Part shown: positions 37,201 through 45,908 of the stretch, piece by piece
Layout of the letters: every line of letters begins with the position of its first letter
How positions within the stretch are numbered: the first letter of the stretch is position 1
Assembly: GCF_002001015.1 (NCBI RefSeq)
Contig: NZ_MUNO01000022.1
Span: forward strand, 124,001-188,000
Source: Polaromonas sp. A23
GTDB taxonomy: Bacteria > Pseudomonadota > Gammaproteobacteria > Burkholderiales > Burkholderiaceae_C
Direction: 5' to 3'
Length of the DNA: 64,000 nucleotides
The notes under the pieces: model-generated
Told to the model about the DNA's origin: nothing
The model's input: only the letters and a program-made list of their open reading frames with translations
The model's database searches: none
Translations under genes and position numbers: made by a program

Positions 37201-40200
37201 CTAGATCGCGCCCTTTTTGACGACTTGCGGCGTGAGTTCAAGAAGCGGATTGGATTTTCCAAATGCTTTCACGGCGGCTTCGATCTCGGCCTTGTCAAAC
37301 GCCGACAGGCTTTCCGACTTGGGATCAAGATAGAAGGTCATCGCCACGGCCTGCTTGCGCTCTGCCGGGTTCTTGATCAGTTTGGCTTCCAGCGCATAGG
37401 GCCAGGATTGCCACGGCTCGAACTTCTGGCTCTTCCTGGCCCAATCCAGTGCCAGCGCCGTGATCTTGCTGCTGCCGGTCATTTCGGCGACCAGGCCGGC
37501 GATCTCTCCAAAGGTGTATTGCGTCAGCATGGCTCTTTTGTCCGTGTGCGGCCTGCTGTGCAGGGCGCGCTGAAGCAATTGCAGGGCTTCGTCTTTTTTG
37601 CCTGCCGCACCGGCGAGAACCGCCTTCGCCAGAAAATAATCAAAGCGCTGGTCCAGCTTCTTGAAGTTACCCAGAATTTTCTCGACACCGGATGCGTCAC
37701 CAACCTTGGCAGCTGCATAGGCGTAGTAAGGCAAATAGGGGAAATAGGGTGAATAAGGTGAATAGGCGGATCGGCCCGAAAAATCGTAGATGGTTGCAGC
37801 TTCATCGAATATCGATTTTGCCGCCGCAAATTCCTTGAGCTTGATCGCCCTGTAGGCTCCTACAAAATAAGCGTGAACGGACTTCACTCGGCGTTTTTCG
37901 GGGGCATTGTTCAGTATCGCGCTGTCGCTGGGAATCACCGAAGGAAGTTGGGGCACCTTCCACCACTGCTGGTCCATCGCATCGATCACCGTGGCCAAAC
38001 CGGCGGAAGGGATCCGGTCGGTGGTGGTAAATCGCACCAGGTAGATGGCAGCGGCATTATTGGCTTGGCCCATGCCCTTGAACTCGCTTTGCTGCGCCCA
38101 CGCCACCATCTCAGCCTCTGACAGCCCGGCGATGTGGTGCCCGACGAGCGCCGATTCCCAGATTTGCGGCTCTTTGGTTTCTTTCACCAGCACCTTGAAG
38201 CCTTCCCAGGCCTCTTTGGAATGGCCGCTCGCATGGAGCATGCCCAGATAGTCCCTGTACGCATAGGACTGGTTGTAGCGCTGGGCGCGCGTCAATGTGC
38301 CCGCCATGGCGGCATTGAGATCGCCGGCCAGAAGTTTCAGGCGCACATCGGCTGTCATCTCTCCGGCAGCCCCTGTGCGCTGGGAGGCCGCAATTTTGTA
38401 GAGGGGCACGGCCAGGTCAAAATGACCTGTCCAGTAAAAGTACGACCCCGCTTCGTAGGCGTTGTTTGCGATACCCACCCGGCTTTCCTCAGAGCCCTTT
38501 TTGAAGCCCTCGTAGGCATGGAACACCCTGGCGGCCGCGTTGACATCACCGGACTCGATCAACAACTTTCCCAAAGCGTCGTAAGACGCCCAGTAAGCGG
38601 GCGAAAGTTTGATGTTCTCGCGAAGCAAGGCTTGCGCCGACGCGCCGTCCCCGCGCTCAAGGGCTTCCACAACGAGCAACTCATTGCGCCGGGGCGAGCC
38701 GGTGAAGCGCCCTGCGATGGACTTCATGAGCTCGCTCACCTGCCCCTTGTGGGGATAGAGACCGTAGTGATAGGCAAGCTGCGCCAGAGTTTGGATCTCG
38801 GTGGTCGCGTTCCTGAAGGCGGCCTCGTCGTTGCTCACGTTGGTATCCGGATTGCCGCCGTCCGCCCAGGTCCAGTAGTAGGGCCGGTAGGGAATGTCGG
38901 TGTAGTAAAGATTGTCGTGATACCCGTAGTACGGTTTGCCGTCCGCGTGGAACTGCTCCTGCGCCCTGTTGGCGACCAGGGACTGCCCCTGCTCCCAGTA
39001 GTACGCATTGAATGCGTTCTCACGGTAGGCCTTGTCCAGTGCGGCTTTTTCCGACCCGCCACCGCTGACTGCAAGCCGGGCCTCCACCTTTGAGCGCTCC
39101 ATCGCGTAATAAGGATAGCCTTTGTAGCTTGCGTCAATGCTGTTGGCAAAGACGATGGCCTTGGCCGGGGTGCCCTGGACGTAGGACAGGAAATTGATGT
39201 AACGCATCAGGTTGTCGTTACCGGTCTCCTGCAGCAGCGCCAGGTAATCAAGCGGCCCGGGTTGATTGACCATGAACTCGCAGCACAACCTGGCCACATT
39301 GGCATCGATGAAGTGGCGGCCGTGGTGAAGCACTGAAAGATTGGCGATGGCCTGAATCTTGGCAGGGTCGCCCAGGGCCGAAGACCCGCGCACCATGTCT
39401 TCCAGTGAGTGACCCTTGACGGGCAACTCATAGTCCAGCAGCATTTTCAGCGAGGCATTGTCGTATTGCACCCAGACGTCCCAATCCACAAAAGCCCGGG
39501 TCACCACAAACGGCCATATCTCTCCCGGCAGCTTGAGCGCCGCCACGTCCGCCATTGATTTTTTGGCCGTGATCACGCCATAAGCCGCGGCAATCCTGTT
39601 TTCGTCCAGCTTCTGGATCAGTTTCTTCAAGGGGTTCTTTTCGCGCGCGGCCATCGCGCGTACTTCAGGCAAATTTCCATTCAGGGCGGCGAGCAGCCCC
39701 CGCTCTTCATCCGTCTGCGGCGCGCCCAGCTGTTTGATGGCCGCCATACGCAAACCCAGGGCCATGTAGGCCCGCGCACGAAGGGCGCGGTATTCAGGCG
39801 ATGCGGGTGACAGGCTCAAGAGCGCCAGAAGCGCCTTCTCGGCAAACATCTCTTTCGCCCGCTCGGTGTTTGCCGGGGTCAGTGCGCTGTACAGCAGGAA
39901 TACATACGCGTCCTGCGCCGGATTGCCTGTCGATGCCATCAGGCCGAGGGGAGACTGCGGCAGCGCCGCCATCTCCAGCTTGCTTTGTGTTTGCGCGAAG
40001 ACGGGTGACGCGGCATCGGCGCCCACCGCCTTGAGAATTTCCGGCAGCAGGGACTCGTAGGCCTGAACAGCCGGAATGTCGTCGTCCAGTGAAATGCCTT
40101 CGAACTTTTTAGTGACGACCGGGCCGGGCCAGCGCGCACCGTCGCGCGCGGTGCCCGTGTAGTCCTGGGTCAATACGGCAACCGACATTTTTCCCTTGCG

Positions 40201-40755
40201 GTCGTGCCCCGCATAGCCCCAGACAATGCGCTTGACGCCCAAGGCGTCCGCCAATTTATAGACATCTTCCTGTTTGAGTTGGCGCTGCCCCTCCCCCAGT
40301 GCTTTGGCCACCAGATAGGGGTCCGGGATTTTGACCTTCTGCGATTGGGCCATGCCCATCGCCAGCTCCGCCGTCATGAGGGACCGCGTCGCCCTGTCAA
40401 CAGCCCAGCCCCACACTTGGTACGGCACCACCAGCACGTCAAACTTTCCGTTCAGCAGCGTTTTTTCGTAGAAGGCTTTTTCGTTGCGCTGCCACTCCGA
40501 AACCGGGCGCGGATAGGGGCGCGGCACGAAGTGGACCATGGCACGGTCTTCAAAAGGCGGCAGCAAAGCGATCCGGGCTGCCTGCGCTGCCTGCGCGGCG
40601 GCTGCTGCTGCGCGGGCGGCCGCCGCGGCCGCTTCCTGCTGCATCCTCGCCTCATTCGCGGCAGCCTCCTCCCGCAGGTTCTGCACATATTGAACGCCAA
40701 ATGCACTCATGCTGAACAAGAGGATTGCGCAAAGCACGACCGTAGACCGCTTCAT
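37201..40755 (-). CDS. Very large exported or membrane-anchored protein with tetratricopeptide-like repeats, unknown function
   Basis: The protein has 1184 residues. An N-terminal signal or anchor (about 1-22) leads into an alanine-rich coiled segment (about 30-62). A compact domain follows (RIALLPPFEDRAM ... DVLVVPYQVWGWAVDRATRS, about 62-240) that resembles the TolB/CsgG-like N-domains of some secreted TPR proteins. The remainder is helical, with degenerate TPR-like pairs. Near residue 1000 is a tyrosine/proline-rich run (SAYSPYSPYFPYLPYYAYAA) encoded by short tandem DNA repeats (37731-37766). The ribosome site GGGAGAG supports ATG 40755. It stands alone, convergent with radC. Confidence 0.7.
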   Translation of the reverse strand: MKRSTVVLCAILLFSMSAFGVQYVQNLREEAAANEARMQQEAAAAAARAAAAAAQAAQAARIALLPPFEDRAMVHFVPRPYPRPVSEWQRNEKAFYEKTLLNGKFDVLVVPYQVWGWAVDRATRSLMTAELAMGMAQSQKVKIPDPYLVAKALGEGQRQLKQEDVYKLADALGVKRIVWGYAGHDRKGKMSVAVLTQDYTGTARDGARWPGPVVTKKFEGISLDDDIPAVQAYESLLPEILKAVGADAASPVFAQTQSKLEMAALPQSPLGLMASTGNPAQDAYVFLLYSALTPANTERAKEMFAEKALLALLSLSPASPEYRALRARAYMALGLRMAAIKQLGAPQTDEERGLLAALNGNLPEVRAMAAREKNPLKKLIQKLDENRIAAAYGVITAKKSMADVAALKLPGEIWPFVVTRAFVDWDVWVQYDNASLKMLLDYELPVKGHSLEDMVRGSSALGDPAKIQAIANLSVLHHGRHFIDANVARLCCEFMVNQPGPLDYLALLQETGNDNLMRYINFLSYVQGTPAKAIVFANSIDASYKGYPYYAMERSKVEARLAVSGGGSEKAALDKAYRENAFNAYYWEQGQSLVANRAQEQFHADGKPYYGYHDNLYYTDIPYRPYYWTWADGGNPDTNVSNDEAAFRNATTEIQTLAQLAYHYGLYPHKGQVSELMKSIAGRFTGSPRRNELLVVEALERGDGASAQALLRENIKLSPAYWASYDALGKLLIESGDVNAAARVFHAYEGFKKGSEESRVGIANNAYEAGSYFYWTGHFDLAVPLYKIAASQRTGAAGEMTADVRLKLLAGDLNAAMAGTLTRAQRYNQSYAYRDYLGMLHASGHSKEAWEGFKVLVKETKEPQIWESALVGHHIAGLSEAEMVAWAQQSEFKGMGQANNAAAIYLVRFTTTDRIPSAGLATVIDAMDQQWWKVPQLPSVIPSDSAILNNAPEKRRVKSVHAYFVGAYRAIKLKEFAAAKSIFDEAATIYDFSGRSAYSPYSPYFPYLPYYAYAAAKVGDASGVEKILGNFKKLDQRFDYFLAKAVLAGAAGKKDEALQLLQRALHSRPHTDKRAMLTQYTFGEIAGLVAEMTGSSKITALALDWARKSQKFEPWQSWPYALEAKLIKNPAERKQAVAMTFYLDPKSESLSAFDKAEIEAAVKAFGKSNPLLELTPQVVKKGAI

Positions 40756-40932
40756 TTTCTCTCCCTGAATTCTTAATCCAGACTTGACCGAGCGGGTCTG
40801 GATGATATGTGGACGTTCGAACCGCCAAGCCCGGGATCGTACTGTAGCCACCCGCAAGTCGCGGTCTTAATCATGCGGAGCGTGGTTTATCTACATCGGT
40901 GAGTACGGAAGCACTAAGATAAAGTAAGCGCC

Positions 40933-41589
40933 ATGAAAGCGCCCGCCCTGAAAAGCCTCAAGGACCTCAAGGCCGTCAAGCAGGACATCGAAATCCGCGC
41001 TCGGCTGGAAAAAGAGCAAGAAGCCGCGCGCGTTGCAGCCGCCGCCAAAGCCAAGGCAGAGAAAGAACTTTTCTCGCGCGCCGTCGGCCCGGTCAAAGCG
41101 CTGCCCGCCAAACATCTGCCCGGCCACAAGGCCTCACTGCCGGCAACGCAAGCCGCGCCCATCCCGGTGCAACAGCAGCGCGACGAGCTGGCGGTGATGC
41201 GCGAAGCGATCTCTGACGGGTTTGACGTGGAAAGCCTGCTGGACACCGACGAGGCGCTGAGTTTTCGCCGGCCCGGCATGGGGCCGGACGTGGTGCGCAA
41301 GCTGCGCCGTGGCGGCTGGAGCATTCAGCGCCAGCTCGACTTGCACGGCCTGCGCCGCGAAGACGCGCGGGACGCGCTCTCGGCCTTCATTCGTGAAGCG
41401 CACAAGGCCGGCATCCGCTGCGTGCGGGTGGTGCACGGCAAGGGCCTGGGTTCGCCGGGCAAGACGCCGGTGCTCAAGGGCCGGGTGCAAAGCTGGCTGA
41501 TCCAGAAAGCCGAGGTGATCGCCTTTGTGCAGGCACGGCCGGCCGAAGGTGGTGCGGGCGCGCTGGTGGTGCTGCTGGCGCAGAGCTGA
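40933..41589 (+). CDS. Smr (MutS2 C-terminal) domain protein
   Basis: The protein has 218 residues. A lysine/alanine-rich coiled-coil N-terminus (about 10-50) precedes an Smr domain with LDLHGLRREDAR (about 135-146) and the HGKG motif in RVVHGKGLGSPG (about 166-177). YdaL-type Smr proteins are nucleases or nucleic-acid binding proteins with roles in RNA cleavage at stalled ribosomes or in recombination. It is divergent from the 1184-residue protein. Confidence 0.9.
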   Translation: MKAPALKSLKDLKAVKQDIEIRARLEKEQEAARVAAAAKAKAEKELFSRAVGPVKALPAKHLPGHKASLPATQAAPIPVQQQRDELAVMREAISDGFDVESLLDTDEALSFRRPGMGPDVVRKLRRGGWSIQRQLDLHGLRREDARDALSAFIREAHKAGIRCVRVVHGKGLGSPGKTPVLKGRVQSWLIQKAEVIAFVQARPAEGGAGALVVLLAQS

Positions 41590-41601
41590 AACGCGCGACC
41601 C

Positions 41602-41642
41602 GCTATCAATTCAGTAGCTGCTTATACCCGTGCGATAAGGGG
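41602..41642. repeat. AT-rich dispersed repeat, family B, intergenic
   Basis: GCTATCAATTCAGTAGCTGC then TTATACCCGTGCGATAAGGG is a near-complete copy just after the Smr gene. Together with the inverted copy at 41729 it frames the end-to-end gap between two convergent genes. Confidence 0.7.
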
Positions 41643-41728
41643 TTCGAGCCTGTTTCATGCATGAAATCCGCCTGAATCCGGTCTGACAGTCACGTTGTCG
41701 CGAATTCTATAAAGAAAATGTGCCAAAA

Positions 41729-41770
41729 GCCCACAGCGGGCGGGCGCGAATAGCTATCAAATAAATAGCA
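41729..41770. repeat. AT-rich dispersed repeat, family B, inverted copy
   Basis: Read on the minus strand this is GCTATTTATTTGATAGCTAT followed by TCGCGCCCGCC and GTGGGC, a copy in opposite orientation to the one at 41602. It lies 16 nt beyond the globin stop codon. The two could pair into a large stem-loop. Confidence 0.6.
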
Positions 41771-41785
41771 TAACCGCGACAAAAT

Positions 41786-42208
41786 CTAGGCTGGCGAATT
41801 GCGCATCCAGTCGGCCGTCTGGAAAAAAGAAACCCGCAGGCGTTCGCGCAAGGCTTCGTCAACACCTGTTTCACCCATGGCCTGGTCCATGCAGGCCAGC
41901 CACTGGTCGCGCTCGAGGATGCCGATGACGAAAGGCATGTGCCGCATGCGCAGTTTCGGGTGGCCGAAACGCTCGGTGTAATGCTGCGGCCCGCCCAGCC
42001 AGCCGCACAGGAACCAGAACAGGTGCTGCCGCGCCTTGACCAGATGGCTGCCGTGCGCCGCACGCAGCGCTGCATAGCCGGGCTCCAGGTCCATCAGGTC
42101 GTAGAAGCGTTCAACGAGTGCCTTCACGCGCTCCTCGCCGCCTATCCAGGCAAAGGGCGTGTCGAACGGCGGTGTGCCCGGTGGTTTTTCTTCGATCTGC
42201 ATGTTCAT
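41786..42208 (-). CDS. Group II truncated hemoglobin
   Basis: The protein has 140 residues. The two-over-two globin fold is shown by TPFAWIGGEERVKALVERFYD (with the B10 tyrosine), the proximal histidine in FGHPKLRMRHMPF and the C-terminal helix. Group II truncated globins bind oxygen or nitric oxide and protect against nitrosative stress. ATG 42208 overlaps the permease stop by 4 nt, so translation is coupled to the ABC-type permease ahead of it, an unexpected pairing. Confidence 0.92.
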   Translation of the reverse strand: MNMQIEEKPPGTPPFDTPFAWIGGEERVKALVERFYDLMDLEPGYAALRAAHGSHLVKARQHLFWFLCGWLGGPQHYTERFGHPKLRMRHMPFVIGILERDQWLACMDQAMGETGVDEALRERLRVSFFQTADWMRNSPA

Positions 42209-44748
42209 TGGGCCTTGCGCAGGGTTTCGACCACCGGTGTGTTGAGCACCGAGCGCAAGCCCCACCAACCCGCAGCCAGTGCCAGCGCTGCGCCGGCCAG
42301 GCTGCCCAGCAGCGGCACGGTCCAGGAGCCGGTCCAGCTGAAGTTGAAGACAAATTTGGCCAGGGCCCAGCCGACGGCCAGCGCAACGATGGAGGCCAGG
42401 AAGCCGGCCAGCAGGCCGACGCCGGCGAGTTCGGCGCGCTGCACCTGGCGCAGCAGCGAAGCACGCGCGCCGACAGCACGCATGATGGCAAATTCTTTCG
42501 CGCGCTCTTCGCGCGTGGCGGTGATGGCAGCAAACAGCACCACCAGCCCGGCCGCCAGCGTGAAGCCAAACAAGTACTCGACGGCGCGTATCACCTGGTC
42601 CAGCACGCGCTGTACCTGAGCGATGGTGCTGCTCATGTCGACATTGGTGATGTTGGGGAAGGCCTTGACCAGCTCGTTGTCGAAGCTGCGTGGCCTCTCG
42701 CCATTGACTGCGGCCTTGCGCTCAGGCGCACGGAAAGCACTGATGTACGACACCGGCACATCGGTCATGGTGGCCACCGGGTACATCACAAAGAAGTTGA
42801 CGCGCATCGAACCCCAGTCCACCTTGCGCAGGCTGGTGATTTTGGCTTCGCTGAGCTGGCCGCCGATGTCAAAACGCAGGCTGTCGCCAAGCTTGAGGCC
42901 GAGGGTGCCGGCCAGCCCATCTTCCACGCTGATGGCGCCTGCCTCGTCGGGTGTCCAGCGGCCGGCGACAACCTGGTTGTGCGAAGGCTGCTGCGCCGCA
43001 TGGGACAGGTTGAATTCGCGGTCCACCAGTCGCTTGGCACGGTCGTCCACGTAGTCATCGGGCGCAACGGCCTTGCCGTTGACGGCCACCAGGCGGCCGC
43101 GAATCATGGGGTACCAGTCGAACTTGGTCACGCCGCCGTCGCGCAGGGCCTGCTGGAAAGCATCGCCCTGCTCCGGCTGCACGTTGATGACAAACCGGTT
43201 TGGCGCATCGGGCGGCGTGGCGCCACGCCAGCTGCTGATCAAATCGGTACGCAGCAACACCAGCAGCATCAAGGCCAGCAGGCCGACCGCCAGCGCGCTG
43301 ACCTGCACCACGGCGTAAGCCGGCCGGGCTGAGAGCTGGCGCGTGGCCAGCACCAGCCAGCGCGGTGCCGTGGCTTCGTTAACGCTCACGCGCAACAGCT
43401 TGACGGCCGCAAAGCTGGCCACGGCAAACACCGCCACCGCACCGGCAAAACCACCCACCGCAATCAGGCCGAGCTGAAGGTCGCTGCTGGCCGCTACCAG
43501 CAAAGCCGCAAAACCCAGCACACCCACCAGCAACACCGCGAGCGAGGCGGGCCGCAGGTTGCCGACATCGCGGCGGATCACGCGCAGCGGCGGCACCTGG
43601 GCCAGTTGCAGCACCGGCGGTAAGCCGAAGGCCAGCAGCAAAGTCAGCCCCATGCCCATGCCAAACAGCACCGGCCAGAAGGTGGCGGCAGGCAGCGCGG
43701 TTTCCACCAGTCCGGCGAGCAGCAGCACAAAGCCGTAATGCACCGCATAACCAATGGCGACGCCCAGCGCGCTGGCCCCCATGCCGGCCAGCACAAACTC
43801 GAAGGTGTAGGCCAGCGCAATCGTGCGCTGCGGCTGACCCAGCACGCGCAACATGGCGCAGTCATCCAAATGCTTGGCGGCAAAACCGCGCGCCACGATG
43901 GCCACAGCCACGGCGCTGAGCAGGGCTGCCAGCAGCGCCACGAGGTTGAGGAATTTTTCGGCACGGTCCAGCGTCTGCCGCATTTCGGGGCTGCCGCTTT
44001 CCAGCGACTCGAGCCGCACGCCGCGCAGCTCGGTCTTCTTGATCTCCTGGCTGGCCCACTGCACATAGGCTTTCACCGCCGCGTCGCTGCCAGCCACGGC
44101 AAATCGGTAGTTGGTGCGGCTGGCGGGCTGAATCAGGTTGGTCGCGGCGAGGTCGGCGCTGTTGACCATCACGCGCGGTGAAAAATTAATGAAGCCCGCG
44201 CCGCGGTCGGGCTCCTGAATGATCACGCGCGTCAGCTTGAAGCTTGCATCTCCCATCAACAGGGTCTGCCCCACCTTGAGGCCCAGCGCATCAAGCAGCG
44301 ATGCGTCGGCCCAGGCCGTTCCGGGCGCCGGGATCTCCCGCGTGGCCGCGCCGCCGCCTTCGACGCTGTCGCCTACCGTCATGGTGCCACGCAGCGGGTA
44401 GCCATCGGGCACGGCCTTGAAAGCCACGAGTTTGCTGGCGCCGCCGTCGGCTTCCAGCGCGCGGCCCATGGTCGGAAAAGTCACGGTGGAAATGGCCTGC
44501 AGCCCCAGGCTGCGCGCCTTGGTGATAAAAACTTCGGGCGTCATACCGTCGCTGCGGAGAACGGCGTCACCGCCCAGCAGTTGCCTGGCGTCGCGCTGCA
44601 GCCCACCCTTGAGCCGGTCTGCAAAAAACCCGACGGCCGTCAGGGCCGCCACCGCCAGCGTGACGGCAACAATCAGCAGGCGCAGTTCACCTGCACGCAG
44701 ATCACGCAGCAGCGTGCGCCAGCCCAGCTGGAGAAAAAGTGTGTTCAT
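42205..44748 (-). CDS. YbbP-like FtsX-family ABC permease
   Basis: The protein has 847 residues with ten helices: one at the N-terminus, and two FtsX core blocks around 260-430 and 720-840, separated by large periplasmic loops. It matches the YbbP/COG3127 class, associated with a YbbA-type ATPase and linked to lysophospholipase or toxin export. No ATPase partner is adjacent in the window. The start MNTLFLQLGWRTLLRDLRAG is normal for the group. Confidence 0.9.
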   Translation of the reverse strand: MNTLFLQLGWRTLLRDLRAGELRLLIVAVTLAVAALTAVGFFADRLKGGLQRDARQLLGGDAVLRSDGMTPEVFITKARSLGLQAISTVTFPTMGRALEADGGASKLVAFKAVPDGYPLRGTMTVGDSVEGGGAATREIPAPGTAWADASLLDALGLKVGQTLLMGDASFKLTRVIIQEPDRGAGFINFSPRVMVNSADLAATNLIQPASRTNYRFAVAGSDAAVKAYVQWASQEIKKTELRGVRLESLESGSPEMRQTLDRAEKFLNLVALLAALLSAVAVAIVARGFAAKHLDDCAMLRVLGQPQRTIALAYTFEFVLAGMGASALGVAIGYAVHYGFVLLLAGLVETALPAATFWPVLFGMGMGLTLLLAFGLPPVLQLAQVPPLRVIRRDVGNLRPASLAVLLVGVLGFAALLVAASSDLQLGLIAVGGFAGAVAVFAVASFAAVKLLRVSVNEATAPRWLVLATRQLSARPAYAVVQVSALAVGLLALMLLVLLRTDLISSWRGATPPDAPNRFVINVQPEQGDAFQQALRDGGVTKFDWYPMIRGRLVAVNGKAVAPDDYVDDRAKRLVDREFNLSHAAQQPSHNQVVAGRWTPDEAGAISVEDGLAGTLGLKLGDSLRFDIGGQLSEAKITSLRKVDWGSMRVNFFVMYPVATMTDVPVSYISAFRAPERKAAVNGERPRSFDNELVKAFPNITNVDMSSTIAQVQRVLDQVIRAVEYLFGFTLAAGLVVLFAAITATREERAKEFAIMRAVGARASLLRQVQRAELAGVGLLAGFLASIVALAVGWALAKFVFNFSWTGSWTVPLLGSLAGAALALAAGWWGLRSVLNTPVVETLRKAQ

Positions 44749-44827
44749 TCAGTGACGATAACGCAAAGCGCACACCCTTCAGGGACGGACGGGTTTTGCC
44801 TCAGTGGTCAGGCGCCGCGCGGCTTCA

Positions 44828-45865
44828 TCAGCGCAGCTTGCTCCACCACAACTCATTGGAACGTGGTTTCCCGATAGTCAGCACCTCACCAATCACGGGG
44901 GTTGCCAGGTCGATGCCCTGTTTGACCGCCAGATCGGCCAGCCGGTCCATCGGCTCACGCCACGGGTGAAAAGCCAGGTCAAAGGTGCTGTTGTGGACGC
45001 TGTAGAGGGTTTTGGCTTTGAGGTCCTGGAAGGCGCGAATGCTTTCTTCAGGCGTCATGTGCACCGTGGGCCAGTCCTTGTCGTAAGCACCGTTTTCCAT
45101 CAAGGCCAGGTCGATGCGCGGAAAACGTTCGCCGATCTGCTGGAAGCCGGGGAAATACCCGGAGTCACCGCTGAAGAAAATCCGTTGCTCGCCGCTGTCG
45201 ATCACCCAGGAGGCCCACAGGGTGGAATTACGGTCGGTCAGGGTGCGCCCGGAAAAATGCTGCGAGGGGGTGGCCGTCAGTTGCACGCCGGCATGCGTGC
45301 CGGACTGCCACCAGCCGAACTCCTGAATGCGTTCGGCCGGCACTTTCATATCCTGCAGCCGCGCGCCAACCCCGGTAGGGACGAAGTAGCGGTTCACCTT
45401 CAACGCCAGGGTTTCGATGGTGGCGCGGTCCAGATGGTCATAGTGGTCGTGCGAGAGGATCAGGCCCTCGATGGGCGGCACCTCACTCAGAGCGATCGGC
45501 GAAGGGTGAAAACGTTTCGGCCCCGCCCATTGCACCGGCGACGCACGCTGGCTGAACACCGGGTCGATCAGCCAGTATTTGCCGTGCAGCTTGAGCAGAT
45601 GGGACGAGTGGCCCAGCCGGACTACATGGTTGGCATTGACGTCCAGCGCATCGAGCGTGGCGCGGTCAAGCGAGCGCACCGGCACCGGGTCGACCGGCAC
45701 GGTGCCTTCTTTGCCCACAGTGAGAAAGCGCCACCAGATTTTGATCGGGCTTTGCGAAATCTTAAGCTCGGGGTTGTCGATGTTCTGGAACGCATTGGAG
45801 GTGGTACAACCGGCCAGAACCAGCGCACAGGCAGCGACCGAGAGGCGGCGAAGTGAAGCATTCAT
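44828..45865 (-). CDS. MBL-fold metallo-hydrolase lipoprotein
   Basis: The protein has 345 residues from ATG 45865. It opens with a lipoprotein signal (VLAGC, cysteine about residue 20). The metallo-beta-lactamase fold has its metal site in ILSHDHYDHLD, with further ligands in SGDSGYF and a C-terminal histidine (YSVHNSTFDLAFHPW). This order is that of NAPE-PLD/RomA-type enzymes, which hydrolyse phosphodiesters. The upstream part of the frame (to 46015) overlaps the next gene and is not family-like. Confidence 0.88.
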   Translation of the reverse strand: MNASLRRLSVAACALVLAGCTTSNAFQNIDNPELKISQSPIKIWWRFLTVGKEGTVPVDPVPVRSLDRATLDALDVNANHVVRLGHSSHLLKLHGKYWLIDPVFSQRASPVQWAGPKRFHPSPIALSEVPPIEGLILSHDHYDHLDRATIETLALKVNRYFVPTGVGARLQDMKVPAERIQEFGWWQSGTHAGVQLTATPSQHFSGRTLTDRNSTLWASWVIDSGEQRIFFSGDSGYFPGFQQIGERFPRIDLALMENGAYDKDWPTVHMTPEESIRAFQDLKAKTLYSVHNSTFDLAFHPWREPMDRLADLAVKQGIDLATPVIGEVLTIGKPRSNELWWSKLR

Positions 45866-45908
45866 CACTTGACGGTAACTGCGATGAATTACGCCGGCAT
45901 TAGCCGGG

